NCBI GenBank assembly: GCA_025055015.1 | Contig: JANWYQ010000175.1 | Location: forward strand, 1 to 48,081 | DNA from: Caldilineales bacterium | GTDB taxonomy: Bacteria; Chloroflexota; Anaerolineae; JAAEKA01 | Length of the DNA: 48,081 nt | Direction of reading: 5' to 3' | Shown: one piece after another, positions 7,120-14,911 of the stretch | Layout: the number at the start of each line of letters is the position of its first letter | How positions within the stretch are numbered: position 1 is the first letter of the stretch | Position numbers and translations under genes: made by a program | Notes under the pieces: generated by a model | Seen by the model: the letters and a program-made list of their open reading frames with translations, nothing else | The model's database searches: none | Told to the model about the DNA's origin: nothing

Positions 7120-10065
7120 ATGGCTTCACAACCTATCTTTGCCGGTCGTGGCCAGGAGCTTCGACGCCTGGCTGCATGTCTGGATCGCAGCCTCAGCGGT
7201 CGCGGCCACGTGTGTGTGCTGACGGGGGAGCCGGGCGCCGGCAAGACCGCCCTGGCCGCCGAGTTTGCCCGCCTCGCTCAGGCAGCGCGGCCCGACCTGA
7301 TCTTCGTCGCCTCCGCCTGTCTGCCCTTCTACGGCCCACGCGTTCCCTTCCATCCCTTTCGCTCCCTGTTGCAGCGCTTGACCGGCGTCGGCCCGCAGCG
7401 CACGGCGGCTGAGGTCAACTCGGCGCGGTTGCGCCGCCTGGTGGAGCACGCCACGGCCATCGTGTTGGACTGGGGCCGGGACCTGTTCGAGGTCTTTCTG
7501 GCGCCGATGCCTGCAGCGGCGGCCGGCGACCCGCTGTGGCAGCCGCTGCCCGCCGTGTTGCTCTTTCAGCAGTACGCCAACGTGCTGCACCGCCTGTCCC
7601 AGAAGACGCCGTTGGTAGTGCTGGTGGACGACCTGCAGTGGGCCGATCGTTCCTCCGTGGCGCTGTTGGAGCATCTGCTGCCGCGGCTGGCCTCCAGCCG
7701 CATCCTGTTGCTCCTGGCCCACACGCAGGGCGCGCAGCCGGAGGCCGGCGAGGCCTATGAGACGTTGAACGCGCTTCTGGCGCAGAGCAGCGACGAGGTG
7801 ATAGACCTGGCGCGCAGCGATGGACGGGCCTGGATAGACGCCTACCTGGAACAGATCCCTAGCCGTTTGGACGCCGACTTCCGAAAGGGATTATACCGGC
7901 AGACGGCCGGCAATCCGCTGGCCGTAGGTGAGCTCATCCGCCTCATGGAGGACGCCGGCGCCTTGGCTCCGGACGACTACGGTGTTCGGGCGCCGCGCAG
8001 GCCCATCTTCTGGCGAGAATGGCCGGGCCGGGCGACAGGGGTGGCCCAAGCGGTGCTGGACCGGCTGCCGGCGCCGGTGTTGGAGACCCTCCAGGCGGCC
8101 GCCGCGCAGGGGCTGACCTTCGTCGCCGAGGCCGTAGCCCAGGCCCAGGGGGCGGATCTCCCGGCCGTCCTGGCGCATCTAAGCCATCCGCTGGTGCAGC
8201 GCCACGGCCTCGTGAGGTCGGTGGTCCGCGGGCGGGTCAACGGCCGCAAGCTGCACCACTGGGCGTTTGCGCACCCTCTGTATCTTCACCTCCTCTACCA
8301 TCAGGCGCCGATCGCTCATCGCAACGGGCTCCACGCCCGGACGGCCGCAGCGTTGGAGGCCATCCTCGGCCCAGAGGCCGATGCGGTGGAGCACGGGGCC
8401 GTCCTGGCGTGGCACTGGGAGCGCGCCGGGCAGCCCGAGGCAGCTCGACCGCTGTGGGAGCGCCTCGGCGCCCAGGCAGCCGCGTGGAGTGCCTGGCCTG
8501 AGGCCGAAGCCAGCCTGAGCCAGGCGTTGGCCTGCGCGTCGGACAGCCGTCAGCGTTTTTCGATCCTCCTGGCCCGAGAGGCGGTCCGACGCTGCGCCGG
8601 GGACGACCGGGGCCGCCAGGCCGACCTGGCGGCGTTGACGGCTCTGGCTGCCGACGCCGACCATGCAGGGCCCCAGGTAGCCGTCCACCTGCGGCGGGCC
8701 CAGGCAGCCGTCGAGGCGGACGATCACGCCCAAGGGATGGCCGAGGCTGCGGCAGCCCTGGAATGCCTGGAGGCAGTCCCTGAGGCGGGCAGCGCACTCC
8801 GGCGCGGCGCCGCGCAGCGGTGGCTGGGGGAAGCCCTCCTCGGCCAAGGGGACCTGGCTGCGGCGGACGAGGCCCTGTCTGCCGCCCTGGCAACGGCTCA
8901 AGAAGCCGGCCACCAGCGGTTGCAGGCCGACACCTTGCGCAGCCTGGCCGTGTGCCGCCTGCGGCAGGGGCGCCTGGAGGAGAGCCGAGGCTGCTACGAG
9001 CAGGCGGTTTGGCTGTGCCACGCCGCCGGCGACCGAGTGGGCGAGGCCGCCGCCCGGCACGGTCGGGCGCTGGCGCTGCTGCACCAGGGACGGATTGACG
9101 CCGCCTGCGACGCTCACGCCAAGGCGCTCGCCTTTGCCCGGCGCAGCGGCAACCAGCGGGCGGAGCTCTTCGCTCTGCTCAGCCTGGCGTCGCTGAACCT
9201 GGCCCTAGGTCGGTGGGCCCAAGCCGCCGACGAGAGCGAGGCCGCTCAGGCCGTCGCCGAGCAGATCGGCGAGGACCGGCTGACAGCCCATGCCCTGGCG
9301 CTGCAGAGCGTCGCCCGACGCCATCTCCAGGGCAACGCGGCTGCAGCGGTGGCCGCTGCGCAGCGAGCCCTGGACCTGGCGGGCCAGCTGGGGGATTGGA
9401 GCGCGCAGCGCGCGGCGCAGCTGGCCCTGGCCGATGCCCTGGCCGCAGGCGGCCAGCACCTTGAGGCCCTGGCTGCCTACTGGCAGGCGCTCGACACCGC
9501 CCACGCCATGCAGGACGAGGAGCTGGCCCTGTTTGCCCTGAGCGGCCTGGCCGAGCTGGCGCTGGCAGCCGGCGCCGACCACCTGGCGGCCGCCCGCGCC
9601 CAGGAGATCCACCGGCGACTGGCGGCGAAGCCGGCGGTGAGCCTGGACACCATCGCGCGGCCGGCGTTGGCGGCCTTCCGAGGGCTCCGGGCCAGCGACC
9701 CGGCGGCCGCCGCGGCCCTGCTGCAGGATGCCCATCGTCGCCTGCAGGCGGTCGCCGAGCGCATCGTGGACGAGGACCTGCGTAGGTCGTATCTGACGGC
9801 GCTGCCGGCCCACCGCGAGCTACTCGCCCTGGTGGCCAGCACAGCCCCGGCAACGATTGCGGTGGCCGACCTGCCGCAGCTCGAGCAGACGGTGAGAGGG
9901 ATCAGCGCCGCCGAGCCTGGGGCCCCACGGTCGGCGCCGGCGCCGCTCCGCCGCAGGGGGCCTCTGCCCTGGTGGCGCCGCCATGGGCTGTTCCCCCGCC
10001 GGGCGGCGGAAGCCGCCGCAGCCGCGGCAGCCCTGGCCTTCTGGCTGTCTAGGGCCTCGCAGTGA
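7120..10065 (+). CDS. STAND-type AAA ATPase with TPR repeats and C-terminal membrane helix
   Basis: A 981-residue signalling-type NTPase of unknown input and output. It opens with FAGRGQELRRL, the start typical of MalT/AfsR-like and cyclase-associated ATPases, then Walker A GEPGAGKT (36-43) and Walker B LVVLVDDLQWAD (165-176). A helical middle part follows, then TPR-like repeats from about 440 to 860 (many A-L-G/A-Y/L repeats). The last 30 residues contain a basic stretch (WWRRHGLFPRRAAEA) and one hydrophobic helix (AAAAAALAFWLS), a possible tail anchor. No DNA-binding, cyclase or kinase domain is present, so the effector must be elsewhere or be the TPR surface itself. It is convergent with comEC. 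The function is a family-level guess. Confidence 0.8.
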   Translation: MASQPIFAGRGQELRRLAACLDRSLSGRGHVCVLTGEPGAGKTALAAEFARLAQAARPDLIFVASACLPFYGPRVPFHPFRSLLQRLTGVGPQRTAAEVNSARLRRLVEHATAIVLDWGRDLFEVFLAPMPAAAAGDPLWQPLPAVLLFQQYANVLHRLSQKTPLVVLVDDLQWADRSSVALLEHLLPRLASSRILLLLAHTQGAQPEAGEAYETLNALLAQSSDEVIDLARSDGRAWIDAYLEQIPSRLDADFRKGLYRQTAGNPLAVGELIRLMEDAGALAPDDYGVRAPRRPIFWREWPGRATGVAQAVLDRLPAPVLETLQAAAAQGLTFVAEAVAQAQGADLPAVLAHLSHPLVQRHGLVRSVVRGRVNGRKLHHWAFAHPLYLHLLYHQAPIAHRNGLHARTAAALEAILGPEADAVEHGAVLAWHWERAGQPEAARPLWERLGAQAAAWSAWPEAEASLSQALACASDSRQRFSILLAREAVRRCAGDDRGRQADLAALTALAADADHAGPQVAVHLRRAQAAVEADDHAQGMAEAAAALECLEAVPEAGSALRRGAAQRWLGEALLGQGDLAAADEALSAALATAQEAGHQRLQADTLRSLAVCRLRQGRLEESRGCYEQAVWLCHAAGDRVGEAAARHGRALALLHQGRIDAACDAHAKALAFARRSGNQRAELFALLSLASLNLALGRWAQAADESEAAQAVAEQIGEDRLTAHALALQSVARRHLQGNAAAAVAAAQRALDLAGQLGDWSAQRAAQLALADALAAGGQHLEALAAYWQALDTAHAMQDEELALFALSGLAELALAAGADHLAAARAQEIHRRLAAKPAVSLDTIARPALAAFRGLRASDPAAAAALLQDAHRRLQAVAERIVDEDLRRSYLTALPAHRELLALVASTAPATIAVADLPQLEQTVRGISAAEPGAPRSAPAPLRRRGPLPWWRRHGLFPRRAAEAAAAAAALAFWLSRASQ

Positions 10066-10098
10066 TCGGCCAACAGCGGCCGGGGATGATCGCCCTGG

Positions 10099-12618
10099 TC
10101 ACCGTTCATGGCGACACACCACGCTGCGACCGTCGCTGGCGCAGCTCACCGTGCCGGCCAGGTCGGTGCGGTGAAAGCGCTCCGGCCCGGTGACGGCGGT
10201 CCATGCGTCCTCCACGGGCGCGTCCAACGTGCGAAAGCGATCCTCCCGGGGCGTGAACACCACCGCGTGCTGCGGCCGGCTGGCTTCCAGCAGCGTCGGG
10301 CTGAAGCGGGCCTGCCGGCCGCCCGCCGGCACCTTGACCACGGTGGCCGGCCCCACCAGCCCCAACGTGACCAGCTCCTCCTGCACTGCGGTCGAGGCGT
10401 CCCCGGTCAACAGGAAGCTGGTGTCGCCGTAGCTGAGGCGCAGCACCGTCGAGTTGGCGGCCAAGTCCGGCTCCCCGCTGCGGGTCACGGCCGGCTCCGG
10501 ACCTGGGTGGAGCACGTCCAGCGCGATGCCGTAGCCCAGCAGCACCCGCGTGCCCCGCTCAGCCGCCGCCGTCGGCACTCGCTCGGCCTGCAGGCGGCGC
10601 AGCCACTGGCCGTAGGCCGCCGATGGGTAGGGAAAGGGAGGCTGCAGCACCTGGCCCACGCGGTAGCGCGTGGGGAGCTCAGTCAGGCCGCCCAGGCGCT
10701 CGTCGCCCGGATGGGTCAGGACCACCAGCTCGATCTCCCGGTCGTAGAAGGGGAGGTGCTCGCCTAGAGCGCCGAGCAGGGCTGAGGGGCTGTAGCCGCC
10801 GTCCACCAACACCTGTTGGCCGTCGGGGGTGACGATCAAGATCGCCTCCCCGCGGCCCACGTCCAGGAAGTGGACGTGCAGGCGACCGTCGGGCAGGCTG
10901 CGCAGAGCGAAGAACAACAGGCCGGACAGCACCAGCACGCCGCCTCCGGCCAGGGCTAGGATGGGCGCGCTGCGCAAGGCAGCTTGGCCGCGCGCCGTTG
11001 CCGTAGCCAGCCAGCCGACGCGCGACCGAAGGCGAGGACCCCAGGCCGCCAGCGCCAGCGCGCCGTAGAAGCCCCACAGCCCGAGGGCGCCGACCCGCAG
11101 CTCCACGGCGGCGAAGGGCAGCGCGGCCAGGGTCTGCACCACCAGCACCGTCCAGTGCAGAGCCAGCCAGGGGATGAAGGCCACCCCCTGCGCCAGGGGC
11201 TCCAGCACGACCCCCAGGGGCGGCCACCAGGCTGCCGGCAGCGCCAGCAACATCGTCACCCCGCCCCAGATCAACACGTACGGCTGCACCGGCAAGATCA
11301 ACAGGTTGGCCAGCGGGGACACCAGCGACACCCGCCCGAAGTGGTAGGCGATCAGGGGCAGGGTGAGGACCTGCGCTGCCAGGGTTACGAACAGCGCGTC
11401 GTTGAGCAGCCCCAGCAGCCGCTGCCGCACGGCTGCCGTCCCGGTGTCTGTCGCCCCTGGAGCGGAGCCGCCCAGCCGCCGCTCGGCCCAGCGCGTCAGC
11501 GGCGTGGCGAAGAGCACCAGGCTGAGGGTGGCGGTGAAGCTGAGCTGAAAGCCCACGTCCCAGAGGGTGAGGGGGTTCAGGGCGGTCATGGCAAAGCCGG
11601 CTAGAAAGAGGGACACAAGGGCCAGCCCCTGGCGCCCAAGGTAGGCGGCCAAGGCCATGAGGATGCCCATGATGGCCGCACGGGTCACGGCCGCGTCGGC
11701 GCCCACCAGCACCGTGTAGAAGAGGATGCCTGCCACCACGGGGTAGAAGGCCCGGCGCTTTCCCAGCAGTCGGCCCAACAGGGCCGTGAGGAGACCGGCG
11801 ACGATAGCGATGTTGAAGCCGCTGATGACGATGATGTGGCTGGTGCCGGTGCGGTTGAACTGGTCGTACAGGTCTCGGTCAATGCCCGTCTCCACGCCCA
11901 ACAGGATGCCGGTGAGCAGCGCCGCCTCAGGCTCCGGCAGCAGGCGGCCGATGATCTCCTGTCCCTGGCTGCGCAGGCCGTACACCGCCCGCCAAAAGAG
12001 CAGGGACGGCTGCTCGGCGGGCCGCACGCTGCCCAGCCGCTGCACTGTCGCCTGCTCGAGCTGCGTGTGGATGCCGCGGCGAGCCAGATACTCTCGGTAG
12101 TTGAAGTCCACAAGGTTCGGCGGCGCCGCCAGCCACCCCTCGACCGCCAGCCGGTCGCCGACCCGCAGAAGCTGGGAGCGATCGGCCCTGAACAGCGCGT
12201 CCCCGCGCACAGGCCGCGAGGTCGTCTCGCCCTCCAGGGTGAGGCGCTCAGCGCGGAGGCGCACCGCCACCTGCCCATTGCGCTCCTCCGGCGGTCGGAT
12301 CACTGCGCCGACCACCGTGGCCCGCACAGGCGCGTCCTCGGTCCCCCGGTAAAAGGCTAGGTCGAGCGGGGTGAAACAGGGCTCAAAGGGGTGCAGCTGA
12401 TAGCGCAGGGCCCCCAACAGCGCAGCCAGCAGCAGGGCCATCGGCAGCCGCCAGCCCGGCCGACGCTGCGCAGCCGCTAGCCCGGCCGCCGGCGCCGCCA
12501 GTAGGCCGGCCCACGCCAGTGGGCCTGGCGATGTGCACTCCATCAGCCCGGCCGACCACGCTGCGCGGCCCAGCCAAATGCCCAAGCCCCAGGCAGCGAT
12601 CAGGTAGACCAGGGCCAT
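10099..12618 (-). CDS. comEC: ComEC/Rec2-type DNA uptake channel with degenerate beta-lactamase-like domain
   Basis: ComEC is the inner-membrane channel for incoming single-stranded DNA in natural transformation. Visible parts are N-terminal membrane helices and an OB-like region; the core competence domain (LTGILLGVETGID, then TSHIIVISGFNIAIVAGLL) with many membrane helices; and a C-terminal metallo-beta-lactamase-like domain from HFLDVGRGEAILI to LLTGD. In that domain the expected HxHxDH is replaced by THPGDERLGG, so only the first His remains and nuclease activity is doubtful. The longest reading frame starts at GTG 12636, but I choose ATG 12618, preceded by GGAGGAGG at five-base spacing; this gives 839 residues. 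Other competence genes are not in the window. The methyltransferase lies 57 bases upstream on the same strand. Confidence 0.9.
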   Translation of the reverse strand: MALVYLIAAWGLGIWLGRAAWSAGLMECTSPGPLAWAGLLAAPAAGLAAAQRRPGWRLPMALLLAALLGALRYQLHPFEPCFTPLDLAFYRGTEDAPVRATVVGAVIRPPEERNGQVAVRLRAERLTLEGETTSRPVRGDALFRADRSQLLRVGDRLAVEGWLAAPPNLVDFNYREYLARRGIHTQLEQATVQRLGSVRPAEQPSLLFWRAVYGLRSQGQEIIGRLLPEPEAALLTGILLGVETGIDRDLYDQFNRTGTSHIIVISGFNIAIVAGLLTALLGRLLGKRRAFYPVVAGILFYTVLVGADAAVTRAAIMGILMALAAYLGRQGLALVSLFLAGFAMTALNPLTLWDVGFQLSFTATLSLVLFATPLTRWAERRLGGSAPGATDTGTAAVRQRLLGLLNDALFVTLAAQVLTLPLIAYHFGRVSLVSPLANLLILPVQPYVLIWGGVTMLLALPAAWWPPLGVVLEPLAQGVAFIPWLALHWTVLVVQTLAALPFAAVELRVGALGLWGFYGALALAAWGPRLRSRVGWLATATARGQAALRSAPILALAGGGVLVLSGLLFFALRSLPDGRLHVHFLDVGRGEAILIVTPDGQQVLVDGGYSPSALLGALGEHLPFYDREIELVVLTHPGDERLGGLTELPTRYRVGQVLQPPFPYPSAAYGQWLRRLQAERVPTAAAERGTRVLLGYGIALDVLHPGPEPAVTRSGEPDLAANSTVLRLSYGDTSFLLTGDASTAVQEELVTLGLVGPATVVKVPAGGRQARFSPTLLEASRPQHAVVFTPREDRFRTLDAPVEDAWTAVTGPERFHRTDLAGTVSCASDGRSVVCRHER

Positions 12619-12675
12619 GCCGGCCTCCTCCATCACCGGGTTGCCCCCTTTCCCAGCGTGGGCAACCCGGGGCGC

Positions 12676-13740
12676 TCACGGGAACGGCACCACGCGGCGG
12701 GACGGCGCGGAAGCGGCGCCTTTCCACGCCACCACGTCGTAGTTGAAGACGAAGTACTTCAGGATGCGGTTGAGCCACGGCGCCAGCCAAGGGATCCGCC
12801 GCAGCAGGCGGCCCGGCGCCGAGTGGGCGGGGCGGCGCAGGTCCACAGGCTGTCGGTAGAGCACAAGGTGGCCGCCGCCTTGGCGGCTCGTCGCCACCAG
12901 CCGATCCAGCTCCCGCAGGGAGAGCAGGCGGATGTCGTGATAGTGGGTGCGGCGCCGCAGCCACACATAGGCCGGCTGGAGCGGCCGCGGCAGGAACCCC
13001 ACCCAGCGCAGGTTGACGTGGGGCTCAGGCGTCCACAGCGAGAAACGGTTGGGCGTGTCCAGGGCCAGACAACCGTCGTCGGCCAGGGCGCGCAGGGCCT
13101 CGCGCACCATGGCGGCCTGGCCGCGCACGTGCTCGATGGTGTCGTTGGAGTTGATCAGGCGGAAGGCGCCGTCGGGGAAGGGTAGGTGCTCGGCGCAGCA
13201 GCACACCAGCTCTGCCTCCAGGCCATGGTCGGCCAGCAGCCGGCGGGCCAGAACCAGGTCGGTGAGGAAGATGTCGGCGCCGGCCACCGGCCGGTTGTGC
13301 TCGGCCAGGGCCACCACCATGCCGCCGGTGCCGCAGCCCAGGTCCAAGGCGGGGCCGGTGGGCCAGGCGCGGCCGGCGGCCGCCAACGCCTCCTGGATCA
13401 CGGCCACGCGACGGCGGCCGCGCTGCACGTTCTCCAGGCGAAAGCGCAGGTACTTCTCCAGCAGGTCGGGGGGCAGGTCGCTGGCCACGTACTTCCAGCG
13501 CACCAGCCCGGCGAAGTCAGTCTCGTGGAAGCGGCCGGCCAGGCGCTGCGCCTCGGCCACGTCCTCGGCTATGGTGAGGTAGGGCGGGTCGAAGACGCGA
13601 AAGTCCGGGATGCCGACGTGGATGGGAAAAGCGCGGCCACAGGCAGCACAGCGATAGACGCCCTCCCCCGGCGTCACCGGCTGGCGACAGAGGGGGCAGA
13701 TGTAGCCTGAGACGGCGGGGGGATGGATCGCAGCGCACAT
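12676..13740 (-). CDS. SAM-dependent methyltransferase with N-terminal zinc ribbon
   Basis: 354 residues. The N-terminal CPLC...CAAC (Cys 15, 18, 31, 34) is a Trm112-like zinc ribbon followed by FPIHVGIPDF, a pattern common in class I methyltransferases such as RlmA-like and polyketide/lipid methyltransferases. The SAM-binding motif ALDLGCGTGG lies at 131-140, followed by GADIFLTDL and a motif IV-like NSNDTIEHV. The C-terminal third has a basic amphipathic region (RRIPWLAPWLNRILKYFVFNYDVV) that may touch membrane. The substrate is unknown. It is co-directional with comEC, 57 bases away. Its own promoter is strong, but the start codon lacks a clear ribosome site. Confidence 0.8.
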   Translation of the reverse strand: MCAAIHPPAVSGYICPLCRQPVTPGEGVYRCAACGRAFPIHVGIPDFRVFDPPYLTIAEDVAEAQRLAGRFHETDFAGLVRWKYVASDLPPDLLEKYLRFRLENVQRGRRRVAVIQEALAAAGRAWPTGPALDLGCGTGGMVVALAEHNRPVAGADIFLTDLVLARRLLADHGLEAELVCCCAEHLPFPDGAFRLINSNDTIEHVRGQAAMVREALRALADDGCLALDTPNRFSLWTPEPHVNLRWVGFLPRPLQPAYVWLRRRTHYHDIRLLSLRELDRLVATSRQGGGHLVLYRQPVDLRRPAHSAPGRLLRRIPWLAPWLNRILKYFVFNYDVVAWKGAASAPSRRVVPFP

Positions 13741-13807
13741 GAGGGTGGAAGGGGGCCGGCCTGGGAGGCCGGTATGAGCGGCGGGCCCCTGCGCTGGCCC
13801 GGCCGCT

Positions 13808-13837
13808 AGTATAACCCGGCCGGCGATGGGCTGTCAA
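13808..13837 (-). promoter_or_regulatory. Promoter of the zinc-ribbon methyltransferase gene
   Basis: On the minus strand, -35 TTGACA (13837-13832), an 18-base spacer, and -10 TATACT (13813-13808). The predicted start near 13801 gives a leader of about 60 bases that contains a GC-rich hairpin. Confidence 0.75.
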
Positions 13838-13910
13838 CCCTTGCCTGGTGGAACCGAGCGGCCATCGCTGCCTCCGATAGCAGCCCGATCTGACCGTTCG
13901 CTCCCGTGTC

Positions 13911-13960
13911 GGAGAGAGTCGGTGGAGGCCGTGGAGTCGCGCGAGAGTCTTTGGAGAGAG
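13911..13960 (+). repeat. Phased GGAG/GAGAG motif cluster
   Basis: GGAG or CGAG starts at 13911, 13924, 13933, 13942 and 13953, spacings of 9-13 bases. It contains GGAGAGAGTC and AGAGTCTTT, both also present upstream of the split STAND operon (17629-17638, and the complement of 17611-17619). This may be a shared regulator-binding region. Confidence 0.35.
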
Positions 13961-14068
13961 AAAGGATAGCTCACGGCGGCCGAAGTTGGCTATACTTTGG
14001 CTAGCGACCGACAAGTGGGCGACGTTCAACGACTGGCACCTTGAATATGTAGACGGAACCGAGCTACC

Positions 14069-14623
14069 ATGCGTGCTACGCACCCCGAGGTGTTGGTGCT
14101 CTGGGCGGAGCGCTTCGACGAGGCCGCAACCGTGCGTTTCGTCACGGCCTTTCGCAAGGCCGGCCTGCGCACCAAGCTGGTCAGCCTGGGCAGCCGCCCC
14201 TCCGCCGGCGCTCATGGCCTGGTCCTCTTGCCCGATTGGACGCTGGAGGAGGCGCTGTCAAAAGCCCGTGGGGTGCGGTGTGTGGTGGTGCCGGCGCCCG
14301 CGGCGGGCTTTCAGCGGGTGACCAACGATCCCCGCGTCGAGGCGCTGTTGGGATGGCTCTCGACCCAGGACCCGCTGTTGATCGTCGGACCGTTGGAGGC
14401 GAGGCCGATGGCGCAGCGCATGGGGCTGTCGTTTGTGGACTGGGGCGAGGACGAGGAAAGGGACCAGATCATCCAGCGCGTGATCAGCTACATGGCGACC
14501 ACTTCGTCGGCGCCGAGCGAGCAGCAAGGACATCCGGAGGAAACTCAGCCGGGTTTGGCCGAGGAGGCAGAGACGTCTGTCCCGTGGGACGGTGCACAGC
14601 CCTCGCAGGTAGACCCCAGTTGA
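14069..14623 (+). CDS. Degenerate DJ-1/PfpI-like protein of unknown function
   Basis: 184 residues. The first ~115 can be laid along the DJ-1/PfpI fold: VLVLWAERFDEAATVRFVTAFRKAG, then KLVSLGS, a GAHGLVLLPDWTLEEAL stretch, VVVPAPAAGFQRVTNDPRVEALLGWL, then DPLLIVGP. The nucleophile elbow that should read AICxGP is shortened to LIVGP, so the catalytic cysteine is absent. The partner glutamate also appears to be replaced by alanine. The usual second half of the fold is missing, and the last 60 residues are Glu/Pro/Ser-rich and probably disordered. Enzyme activity is therefore unlikely; a binding or regulatory role is possible. It ends 116 bases before the small secreted peptide gene on the same strand, so the two could be co-transcribed. 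Confidence 0.55.
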   Translation: MRATHPEVLVLWAERFDEAATVRFVTAFRKAGLRTKLVSLGSRPSAGAHGLVLLPDWTLEEALSKARGVRCVVVPAPAAGFQRVTNDPRVEALLGWLSTQDPLLIVGPLEARPMAQRMGLSFVDWGEDEERDQIIQRVISYMATTSSAPSEQQGHPEETQPGLAEEAETSVPWDGAQPSQVDPS

Positions 14624-14670
14624 CCCGTGGGCGCGTGAAGCGATGATTTCATCCAGGGCGCTCTGATCAG

Positions 14671-14693
14671 ACGAGCCGACACAACAGGCTCGT
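14671..14693 (+). terminator. Hairpin between the DJ-1-like gene and the small peptide gene
   Basis: ACGAGCC (14671-14677) pairs with GGCTCGT (14687-14693) around a 9-base loop, followed by a GC-rich run rather than a T-tract. It could be a weak terminator or a leader structure of the peptide mRNA. Confidence 0.35.
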
Positions 14694-14739
14694 GGGGCCC
14701 CGGCGCTCAGTACCTCGTTGCAGCGCGGAGGACTGAGCC

Positions 14740-14901
14740 ATGAAGGAGCGCCTCGTCCAGATACTTGTCAACCTACTTCTAGTCGCGGCCGTGTTGGCCG
14801 GACCGGGGGGCGTTGTCGTTCGCCAGGCGGCGACGGGAGCTGCATCAGCGCCGATCGCCGTAGACGGCCAATGCTCTACGGGTGGCCACTGCGGCGACTG
14901 A
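14740..14901 (+). CDS. 53-residue secreted/leader peptide with CX5C tail (unrecognised family)
   Basis: A short gene with a good ribosome site, GGAGGA (14727-14732), seven bases before ATG. The product has a basic start (MKER), a hydrophobic stretch LVQILVNLLLVAAVLAG (5-21) that looks like a signal peptide, a small-residue linker, an AASA site at 34-37 resembling a signal peptidase cleavage site, and the tail PIAVDGQCSTGGHCGD (38-53) with Cys45 and Cys51. If cut there, the mature product would be 16 residues and could close a CSTGGHC disulfide ring. I do not recognise the family. It lies tail-to-tail with the TPR gene, ten bases between stop codons. A signal peptide-derived autoinducer, a modified peptide precursor or a small membrane protein are all possible. 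Confidence 0.6.
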   Translation: MKERLVQILVNLLLVAAVLAGPGGVVVRQAATGAASAPIAVDGQCSTGGHCGD

Positions 14902-14911
14902 GCGCCATCGC

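Larger units (their letters stand above)
13741..14068. other. Divergent spacer upstream of the methyltransferase and DJ-1-like genes
   Basis: 328 bases with no supported gene. From left to right it holds a GC-rich hairpin at about 13755-13772 (CCGGCCT/AGGCCGG) in the methyltransferase leader, the minus-strand promoter at 13808-13837, a run of GGAG/CGAG motifs at 13911-13960 with roughly helical spacing, and a TATACT box at 13991-13996 that could be the -10 of the plus-strand gene, although no good -35 accompanies it. Confidence 0.6.

Noticed and set aside
13991-13996. TATACT as promoter of the DJ-1-like gene
   Set aside because: The -10 is good, but nothing like a -35 stands at 16-18 bases and no TG extension is in place. 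Mentioned in the spacer entry only.
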